Of a stretch of 14,179 nucleotides of DNA, positions 8,009-14,179 are shown one piece after another. Position 1 is the first letter of the stretch, and every line of letters begins with the position of its first letter. The stretch is from an uncultured Leptospiraceae bacterium (GTDB taxonomy: Bacteria; Spirochaetota; Leptospiria; Leptospirales; Leptospiraceae), in assembly GCA_937924465.1 (NCBI GenBank), contig CALDSP010000011.1, positions 1 through 14,179 of the forward strand, given 5' to 3'. The position numbers and the translations under genes are program-made. A model generated the notes under the pieces. The model searched no databases, was not told where the DNA came from, and saw nothing but the letters and a program-made list of their open reading frames with translations.

Positions 8009-9850
8009 ATGAGTGAATACAATCGAAAAAACTCAGTTAGTCTAACTGAAGAATTAGTTAGTATTTATTCCAAACAAGAGTTTCGGAAGTATTTGTTGGT
8101 TTTTATAGTATCTATTTTAGCTTTTGAGTTAGTTTTGGGTGGGATTTTTAATTTTTTTGTAGCAGAAAAAATTGAGAAGGAAAGAAAAAAAAACTTTCAA
8201 AGTGCCTGGGAAAATTATCTTGCTCAAAAATGGAAACAAGATTTAAGTAAAATTACAGGATATGTATGGTGGGAGGGAATTTGGGAAAAACTTTATTATA
8301 AAGATAAACAAGCTATCAAAAAAGCTTTTTACGATGATATATCTATAAAAGAGGAATATGACTTTTTTGCTGTATATATAAATCCTGAAACTCCCGAGAT
8401 TTTTATTGAAGGAAAAAAACAGACTAAACTCATTCAGCTCTCTCCAGACATTGTCAAAAAATTGTATAAATTACAAAATCGAAATAAAGGAATAAATCAT
8501 CTTTTCGTACCAATTACTGAAGAAGATATTTATCTCATTTCTACCTCTGCTCTCTGTGATAACAAAGGTAACCCTAAGTTTGATGGGATAGCTATTTTTG
8601 GAACGAGATTAGAATCTTTTCTGGAACTAGCTAGTCAAATTATTCCAGCTAAACTCTATATAGAAAAGAATGAACAGAAAGAATTTTTTCAGACATTTCA
8701 TTTTCCAGATCGATTAAACTTACAAACGAAATTTTTTATTTCCTTAGTTCCAGATTATAGTGCTACCAAACTTTTAAATTATATTTTCTTATTTTCTCTT
8801 TCTATTCAAGCAATTATTAGCTTAATTTTATTTAGTTTACTTGCTTCTCGATACAATGAAATCCAAACCAAACATTTATCGCGACTCATAGATTCCTCTG
8901 ATGCTTTAAATAAAGAGCTTACTTTTAAGATCAAAGAATTAGCAGAACTTAACGAAAAATTAGAGAAGTCTGAGACAAAGTACAAACATTTAATTGAAAG
9001 CTCCAAGGATATTATTTTTTCTATTAACAATAATGGATTCATCTTAACAGTAAACAAAGCCATGGAAGATTTACTTGGGATTAAAGCGAGAGATTTAATT
9101 GGAAAGTATTTTCTAGAGTTAGCTTATAATCCGGCAAGAAAAATTGAAACTCTTGAAAAGCAAATTCTCATGGAAAAATTTGAAGAAGTACAAGAAAACA
9201 AGGGTAGTGTAGTTTTTGAGATGATCTTTGAAACTAAAAATAGAGAACCTTTGCATTTAGATGTTCGATGGGAATATGTACCTTATGGAGATAGTTTTAT
9301 TGTTATAGGTAGAGCTTTCACTATTCGAGAAGATCCTATGCTTAAGTTTTTTGTTTCAGAAAAAAAATGTTATTTTGTTCAAAATTACATTACTCATGCA
9401 GAACAGATCAGTCAAAGAATTACAAATAACTTGCACAAATACTTAAATGAACATGAATACTTTACGATTCGAATTTGTTTGAGAGAAATCATTATCAATG
9501 CAATTGAACATGGAAATTTGGAAATTGATTTTGATGTAAAAACAAAATTGAAAGAAAGTCAAACCTATTATCAATACTTGCGTGAACAACAAAATAATCC
9601 TAAATTTTCAAAACGTAGAGTAAAAGTTTATTATTCTTTAAATCCTAAGAAATTAAGTTATTTAGTGATAGACGAAGGAAAAGGTTTTGATCACAAGAAA
9701 TTTCTAGAATACATTAAAAGCAACAGAGAACATAGTCTACCTCATGGTAGGGGATTGCTTATGACTCTTGGAGCTTTTGATATTGTTCGTTATAACGAAA
9801 AAGGAAATGCAGTTTATTTAGCAAAATTTTTAAATTCAAAAAATGCTTAA
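8009..9850 (+). CDS. Membrane sensor: CHASE4-like domain, PAS, RsbW-type kinase domain
   Basis: Receptor of 613 aa. Membrane helices at ~28-51 and ~255-280 flank a periplasmic domain with the CHASE4-like start KITGYVWWEGIWEKLYYKD (compare D-x-A-x-W-D-D-x-Y). A charged coiled coil (~283-327) leads to a PAS domain (~325-440: LIESSKDIIFSINNNG.. and DLLGI..DLIGK). The C-terminal domain (~455-605) is a GHKL ATPase of the RsbW/SpoIIAB anti-sigma kinase type: N box REIIINAIEHGN (Glu493, Asn497, His501), G1 box VIDEGKGFD (555-561), G2 box HGRGL (579-583). No HisKA phospho-acceptor domain precedes it, so it is not a standard histidine kinase; family knowledge points to serine/threonine phosphorylation of a STAS anti-anti-sigma partner. 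None is encoded here. The ATG at 8009 has only AAAGA about 9 bases upstream. It stands alone on its strand, divergent from one operon and convergent with another. Confidence 0.85.
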   Translation: MSEYNRKNSVSLTEELVSIYSKQEFRKYLLVFIVSILAFELVLGGIFNFFVAEKIEKERKKNFQSAWENYLAQKWKQDLSKITGYVWWEGIWEKLYYKDKQAIKKAFYDDISIKEEYDFFAVYINPETPEIFIEGKKQTKLIQLSPDIVKKLYKLQNRNKGINHLFVPITEEDIYLISTSALCDNKGNPKFDGIAIFGTRLESFLELASQIIPAKLYIEKNEQKEFFQTFHFPDRLNLQTKFFISLVPDYSATKLLNYIFLFSLSIQAIISLILFSLLASRYNEIQTKHLSRLIDSSDALNKELTFKIKELAELNEKLEKSETKYKHLIESSKDIIFSINNNGFILTVNKAMEDLLGIKARDLIGKYFLELAYNPARKIETLEKQILMEKFEEVQENKGSVVFEMIFETKNREPLHLDVRWEYVPYGDSFIVIGRAFTIREDPMLKFFVSEKKCYFVQNYITHAEQISQRITNNLHKYLNEHEYFTIRICLREIIINAIEHGNLEIDFDVKTKLKESQTYYQYLREQQNNPKFSKRRVKVYYSLNPKKLSYLVIDEGKGFDHKKFLEYIKSNREHSLPHGRGLLMTLGAFDIVRYNEKGNAVYLAKFLNSKNA

Positions 9851-9854
9851 GAAT

Positions 9855-11465
9855 TTATTTCAAAAATTGAGGGGTTTTTTCATCCCCAAAAAATTTAGGA
9901 CAATAATCTCCAATTCTTCCTTTTTCGCAGCGTTCTTTGTGAGGAGTTTCTAAAGTAAAGTGTTGCTCTTCATTCATTTTAAAAGGAGGATTGACTGGAG
10001 ATTTTCCAAATTGGGCCAATTGAAAAAAGTCTAGTTTTGTTTCTGGATCTCTTCCAATTCTACCATTCCAATTCATAAAAAAGGCTTCTTCTTTTGCTAC
10101 ATTATGATTTTTATCTGGGTCCAAAATTGCAGGTTCTCCAATCCAAGCTGGTTCTTCCCATTTTATAAGTTTAGAAATTTTGCGCGTAACGTAATTTTGT
10201 GCATTGATATATTTTGTTGAGCTTTTATCAATCCATTCTCCCGGACCAATTCTTAAATTTGTTATGTCTTTGGGACTCAGGTCTTTTGGTAAAATGATTT
10301 GGCAATTTTCATCGATTTTTGGAAAAATATCTTTTGGATTTGCTAATAGATTAAATAAAAAATTTCCAGCTTCTAAACTTACTTCATATCCTCCATAGGG
10401 AGAGGTTGGATTTCCTCCATCAGAATTTCTTCCATGAGCAACGTACAAAATAGGATGATTTTCTAAAGAATTGATATGATTCCATGAGGTATCGAGCATG
10501 ACGTGATTGTGTCCTGTTACCATAATTCTTTTAGGATTTCCTTTGGCATCAACTAACACCGCAAAAGATTCTAAGTCTCCTTCATGTCTATTTCCTAATG
10601 GACTTGGTCCTTCATTGTAATCATACCAAAAGTAGTAAGATATGACCTTACTTTCATCCCCTTTATTATATTTATAATTGAAATTATCTCTCCATCCCGG
10701 AAGAGCTTTAGGAGAGGTTCCCGATACAAAAGTACTTGCGTAACGTACGTGAAAATAAATGTGAGTTTCTCCTAAACCATAGAGAGTTTCATCTAAAGCA
10801 AGGTAATCATCTTTCAAGGAGTGAGAATGTTCATAAAGAGAGGAATCTTTTTTATTTTTTCGTTCTATAATTTTATATTTTCCATAGTACTTAGAAAGAT
10901 TGGTAGGAATAAATTTTTTATCTTTTTTAAGGACAAGAATAGGTGCAAACTTTTCAGCTAGTTTGTACTGTTCTTTGTCGGGAATTGGGTTTTCTGTGGA
11001 AGTAAATTCAAAATTTAGATTTATCTTATTTTCTTTTACATCAATTGGATGGAACCAAAATGGATTCTCACCACTAGAATACTTACCACGGATTTTTTCA
11101 GTTCCTTTTAACCATACAAAACCATGGCTCCATTCTTTTGGAGTTTCTGTTTGGAAATAAAAATTTTTACTCTGGAGTGAGAATTCTTTTTTAGAATATT
11201 CAAGTCGACAATCCTGTTTTGTTGTAAGAGGAAAAGTTCCAGAATCCGGATTGAACTTTCCAAAATTTAAATTTGTGCAGTTATAAAATCGAACTTCTAA
11301 ATTCAAATTTGCATTTTTTAGTTCTTGTGGAATTTGTAAGAGTGTCCCAGAAATTTCTATTTTTTGATTTGAATCTAAGGCTAACTCTCTATGTTCTAAA
11401 GTTTTTCCACAAGAGTAAAAAATAAAAAAATATACAACATAAAAAATCTTCTTCGAGTCTAGCAT
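9855..11465 (-). CDS. Lipoprotein with HEGD(L)E domain (Vps62/NPP1-like)
   Basis: Predicted surface or periplasmic lipoprotein, 536 aa. MLDSKKIFYVVYFFIFYSC is a lipoprotein signal: two lysines, a hydrophobic core, lipobox FYSC with Cys19 lipidated, looser than the E. coli consensus as is usual in spirochaetes. After a beta-rich N-terminal part (~30-160) comes KLAEKFAPILVLKKDKKFIP (168-187), then SYYFWYDYN (276-284), HEGDLES (294-300), KRIMVTGHNHVMLD (312-325) and HPILYVAHGRNSDG (337-350). The order 'FAPIL..P / HEGDWE / H / P.vYvA.GsHa' is that of proteins annotated as Vps62-related or NPP1-like, which share an acidic metal-binding site; here Trp of HEGDWE is Leu. Activity unknown. The gene starts 3 bases after the cyclase stop (TAA-GAT-ATG), so the two are almost surely co-transcribed. 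Its own stop lies 4 bases from the convergent sensor's stop. Family placement is moderate, lipoprotein nature firm. Confidence 0.8.
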   Translation of the reverse strand: MLDSKKIFYVVYFFIFYSCGKTLEHRELALDSNQKIEISGTLLQIPQELKNANLNLEVRFYNCTNLNFGKFNPDSGTFPLTTKQDCRLEYSKKEFSLQSKNFYFQTETPKEWSHGFVWLKGTEKIRGKYSSGENPFWFHPIDVKENKINLNFEFTSTENPIPDKEQYKLAEKFAPILVLKKDKKFIPTNLSKYYGKYKIIERKNKKDSSLYEHSHSLKDDYLALDETLYGLGETHIYFHVRYASTFVSGTSPKALPGWRDNFNYKYNKGDESKVISYYFWYDYNEGPSPLGNRHEGDLESFAVLVDAKGNPKRIMVTGHNHVMLDTSWNHINSLENHPILYVAHGRNSDGGNPTSPYGGYEVSLEAGNFLFNLLANPKDIFPKIDENCQIILPKDLSPKDITNLRIGPGEWIDKSSTKYINAQNYVTRKISKLIKWEEPAWIGEPAILDPDKNHNVAKEEAFFMNWNGRIGRDPETKLDFFQLAQFGKSPVNPPFKMNEEQHFTLETPHKERCEKGRIGDYCPKFFGDEKTPQFLK

Positions 11466-11468
11466 ATC

Positions 11469-13490
11469 TTAAGTAGTAACATTTTCTAATACAGTAATTT
11501 TTTCATCTAAATTAGAACTGATCTTATTAAAATAATAAATTGCCGCTCCGTCGTTTGGATTTTCCTTTAAAATTTTTTCAAATCCCTTTCTTGCAGAAAT
11601 TAAATTTCCAAATTCATATTGAAAAATAGCAATTTCTAATTCCTGTCTGTGTTGAACTCTTTTATCTTTATCATTTTGGAAAATGATAAGTTCATAAACT
11701 GGAATTGTTTGGGATTTTCCTTTGACTTTTACTTTTCCTAAGTATCGTAAGCTATATAATTCATGAATTTGAGGAATCCATTTGATTGTATCTTCACTGA
11801 TTATAATATCTGTTTTAAAATCACGAGTAAGTCCCTCCAGTCGACTTGCTACATTGACCACATCTGAAATTACTGTACTTTCCATTCTTTCTTTTTCTCC
11901 AATGGTTCCAAGCATGAGACTTCCTGAATGAATTCCTATACCTATGTTTACAGGAAACTGTTTGTTTTTTTCACGCTCAATATTATAGTATTTTAAAGCT
12001 TCTAGCATTTGCACTGCAGATTGAATGGCATCTAGAGGATTTTCAGGAAATAATGCCATAATGCAATCCCCAATGTATTTATCAATTACGCCTTTATTCA
12101 CACGAATTATGGGGCTCATTTTTTCCAAAAAACTATTTAAGAAATTAAAATTTTCTTCTGGACTCATTTTTTCTGAAAGAGTTGTAAAAGAGCAAATATC
12201 AGCAAAGAGAATAGTCATTTCTTTTCTAACCTGATCTCCTAATTTAACATCTAAAATGCTTTGATGACCAAGTAATTCTAAAAACTCAATAGGAACAAAA
12301 CGACTATAGGCTTTGTTTGTTGCTTTTAACTCCCAATAGGCTCGAGCTAAATTTTTTGCCATGTGATTAAAACTAATTGCAAGTTCGCCTAACTCATCTT
12401 TTCGATTTACGCTCACTTCAATTCCCATATTTCCATTTGCAAGTTCTTTAGCAGCACTAGATAAACTATATATAGGATTTGTGAGATACTTAGCAAACAA
12501 GAATGAAATTAAAATAGAAAAAACAAAGATTACTCCAAAGATAGAAAAGAAAATGTATTGAATATTTTTTTTATAGTTTCTGACCACTTTATCACTGATT
12601 TCTAAAAGTACAACACCTGCAGGTTGATTCTGTTCATCTAGAATTGCAGCAAAGGCAACTAAAAATTTTCCATAAGCCATAAAAATTGGCTCTTGAAGAA
12701 TAAAGGAACTTCCTTTAAAGTAAACTTCTTGCAATATAGTCTTAATATTACTAGAATCTTGGTACTCTCCACCGGGTAGACTAGAGTAACTACCTTTTTG
12801 GCTATGAAAGTAAGTGATTTTAAACTGTTCATTTTGATAAGGGACTTCTACTTCCTGAGATTCATTGTACTGAAGAATTCCTTTCGGAGTAAACCATGTT
12901 GGTTTAGGTAAATTAGAATATTCAAGAATTTTTATGTTATTTAAAATATACAAACTATTTAGATACTGTTTTTTTCGAAAAGAAAAGGGAATATTTTTAT
13001 CTTCAAACTCTACACTAAAATCACTTGTATAAAGTTCGTTATTATATTTTACTACCATTTCTCCTGTTTCAATAGAAAAAATTTCTAGACCAAAGTAAGG
13101 AGTTTCTATCCAAATTGTGTCTGTTTTGATTTCGTATGGATCAATTGCATATTGAAAGTCTTTTATTTTTTCATTGTAGTTTAGGGTATATAAATACGTT
13201 ACGTGCTTTTCATTAGAATGGAGTTTTTTGAGATATCTTAGATAATGTTGGAAAGAATTTAATTCTACTGCTTTTTCCGAGTTAAACATTCTATGTTCGG
13301 AACCAGAAATACTTGCGGCAATGTTTCTTGTAAGATTTAAATGATAATCTACAAAATTATCATAAACAATTTGAAGACTATAGTGATAAACTCCAAATCC
13401 CAGTAAAATAAAACTTAATATACCTAGAAAAAGAAAAGCTAAGAAAAACTTATATTTTAAACTCACTTTTTTAAAATTCCTATTTATCAT
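11469..13490 (-). CDS. Membrane class III adenylate cyclase with HAMP domain
   Basis: Makes cAMP from ATP on the cytoplasmic side in response to an external signal. Numbering from the ATG at 13490 (673 aa): helix ~13-35, a periplasmic Cache-like sensor of about 275 residues, helix ~311-333, HAMP (KYLTNPIYSLSSAAKEL.., ~334-385), linker RFVPIEFLELLGHQSI, and the cyclase domain (~420-602). Both metal aspartates are present (Asp431 in LFADICSFT, Asp475 in KYIGDCIMALF), as are the adenine-selecting Lys471 and Thr539 and the transition-state Asn546 and Arg550 (TVISDVVNVASRLEGL), so it should be active and ATP-specific. A TPR-like tail (EIAIFQYEFGNLISARKGFEKI) closes it, as in relatives. The frame also permits a TTG start at 13550 adding MPKYEYRTSL..NK; I prefer the ATG because MINRNFKKVSLKYKFF leads straight into the first helix, but neither has a Shine-Dalgarno. 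It is the middle gene of a three-gene operon with the downstream lipoprotein. Confidence 0.93.
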   Translation of the reverse strand: MINRNFKKVSLKYKFFLAFLFLGILSFILLGFGVYHYSLQIVYDNFVDYHLNLTRNIAASISGSEHRMFNSEKAVELNSFQHYLRYLKKLHSNEKHVTYLYTLNYNEKIKDFQYAIDPYEIKTDTIWIETPYFGLEIFSIETGEMVVKYNNELYTSDFSVEFEDKNIPFSFRKKQYLNSLYILNNIKILEYSNLPKPTWFTPKGILQYNESQEVEVPYQNEQFKITYFHSQKGSYSSLPGGEYQDSSNIKTILQEVYFKGSSFILQEPIFMAYGKFLVAFAAILDEQNQPAGVVLLEISDKVVRNYKKNIQYIFFSIFGVIFVFSILISFLFAKYLTNPIYSLSSAAKELANGNMGIEVSVNRKDELGELAISFNHMAKNLARAYWELKATNKAYSRFVPIEFLELLGHQSILDVKLGDQVRKEMTILFADICSFTTLSEKMSPEENFNFLNSFLEKMSPIIRVNKGVIDKYIGDCIMALFPENPLDAIQSAVQMLEALKYYNIEREKNKQFPVNIGIGIHSGSLMLGTIGEKERMESTVISDVVNVASRLEGLTRDFKTDIIISEDTIKWIPQIHELYSLRYLGKVKVKGKSQTIPVYELIIFQNDKDKRVQHRQELEIAIFQYEFGNLISARKGFEKILKENPNDGAAIYYFNKISSNLDEKITVLENVTT

Positions 13491-13568
13491 TTTATTTTGT
13501 TCTAAAATATTTCTAACTCTTAAACTTGTTCTGTATTCATACTTTGGCAAGTAAATTTGATTGTTTTC

Positions 13569-14179
13569 TTAAAAATTTCCTGTTTTTTTCCATATTTTGT
13601 ATTCTTCTGAATTTAAGAATTTTGTATGTGCAATTTTGAGATGATTTAAAATGTTTAAACGATTGAATATTTTTCCTCTAAAACTTAGAACTATTTGCCA
13701 AGTAGAATCGAAATTAAAATTTTTGTTCAATACTTGTTGATCGTTTAGATAAATTTGAATTGTTTTTTTTTCTAAATTAGTCACAAAAACAAACTTTCTT
13801 GGAAGTTTTTGCTCTTCAATAGGATATATATAATTTCCAATTGATACATTGGAACTTGGGAAATGAAATAAACTTACTTTTTCTTCTTCTACTTCTAATG
13901 TGTAATAGTCTTTTAAGCTTCCGAAGTGAATTTGAAAAATTCCCGTTCCAGTGTCTTCAGGGGGAAAAAGACTTCCCTCTATTTCAATTGTTTCTGGAAA
14001 AAAGGGTTTGGATTCTAAAAAACTCCATTCTCCTAGTTCTTGTTTTGTTTCGTTAATCACAGAAAGATAACGATTCATTTCAAGTTTTGCTCCAAAAGTC
14101 TTAGGGCTTTCCCAAAAGGAAATAAATTTTGGATGAAATGCATCCCAAACCATATAAGGAAATAAAATCCAATTGGAAG
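13569..14179 (-). CDS. LamG-like (concanavalin-type) protein, N-terminal part outside window
   Basis: Only the C-terminal 200 or so residues are present. The ATG at 14153 is probably internal: the frame stays open to the right edge and reads SNWILFPYMVWDAFHPKF, which looks like continuous protein, possibly the end of a membrane segment. The visible part is beta-rich: ETIEIEGSLFPPEDTGTGIF, YYTLEVEEEKVSLFHF, RKFVFVTNLEKKTIQIYLND, QIVLSFRGKIFNRLNILNHL. The pattern 'f-v-f-x-x-d-x-x-x-k-x-i-x-i-y-l-n-d-x-x-v' with a final strand before a short tail is typical of laminin-G/concanavalin A-like sandwiches, which often bind glycans or proteins; no ligand residues can be named. It ends with TAA at 13569-13571, in the same reading frame as the adenylate cyclase that follows, 18 bases before the possible TTG start and 78 before the ATG. 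It is likely the first or middle gene of that operon. Confidence 0.7.
   Translation of the reverse strand, partial: SNWILFPYMVWDAFHPKFISFWESPKTFGAKLEMNRYLSVINETKQELGEWSFLESKPFFPETIEIEGSLFPPEDTGTGIFQIHFGSLKDYYTLEVEEEKVSLFHFPSSNVSIGNYIYPIEEQKLPRKFVFVTNLEKKTIQIYLNDQQVLNKNFNFDSTWQIVLSFRGKIFNRLNILNHLKIAHTKFLNSEEYKIWKKTGNF

Noticed and set aside
9871..9887. GGGG..CCCC hairpin followed by A/T runs as a rho-independent terminator
   Set aside because: The stem is only 4 bp with mismatched flanks (A-A, G-A), and on the + strand it is followed by A's, not T's. On the - strand a T run follows in part, but the element lies inside the lipoprotein coding sequence. It is too weak to annotate.
11865..11890. 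Ser instead of Gly in the cyclase motif TVISDVVNVASR (commonly TVIGD.VN.A.R) as a sign of lost activity
   Set aside because: All catalytic and metal residues are present, and TVISD is a form I recall in cyclases of this RFVP/LGDQV subtype, so it is a subtype feature rather than a defect.

Overview
The window is a strongly AT-rich piece of bacterial chromosome. It holds eight protein genes, two of them cut by the window edges. No tRNA, rRNA, insertion sequence, CRISPR array or phage gene was seen. The best guess for the source is a spirochaete of the Leptospira group (order Leptospirales). The reasons are a loose spirochaete-type lipobox (FYSC) on a lipoprotein, a TPR protein with the 'end-of-group' type tail common in that group, a CHASE4-PAS-RsbW-like sensor, and an adenylate cyclase of the RFVP...LGDQV...TVISD subtype. 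This assignment is inference from protein style, not from a marker gene.

Layout, left to right. Bases 2-889 (+) are the end of a family 2 glycosyltransferase, so the left edge is probably the end of a surface-polysaccharide locus. Bases 1086-6671 (+) encode a very large secreted alpha-2-macroglobulin with an intact CLEQ thioester, a presumed protease trap of the cell envelope. A perfect palindrome at 6691-6710 ends it and separates it from a convergent two-gene operon (7867 down to 6721, - strand). That operon encodes a one-helix membrane protein of unknown function and an exported TPR plus beta-rich protein. A 141-base AT-rich divergent spacer follows. Bases 8009-9850 (+) encode a membrane sensor: CHASE4-like periplasmic domain, PAS, then an RsbW-type ATPase domain. 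It meets, only 4 bases away tail to tail, a - strand operon running from the right edge down to 9855. That operon encodes a LamG-like protein (cut by the edge), a membrane class III adenylate cyclase, and a lipoprotein with an HEGD(L)E domain.

The theme is envelope sensing and defence: an extracytoplasmic protease trap, two membrane receptors with different outputs (partner-switching kinase and cAMP), and several exported proteins. The most suggestive grouping for an undescribed system is the right-hand operon, where a cyclase receptor sits between a predicted carbohydrate-binding-like protein and a surface lipoprotein, with 3 bases between the cyclase and lipoprotein genes. Ribosome-binding sites are weak or absent at every visible start, so several starts, above all that of the cyclase, are uncertain.
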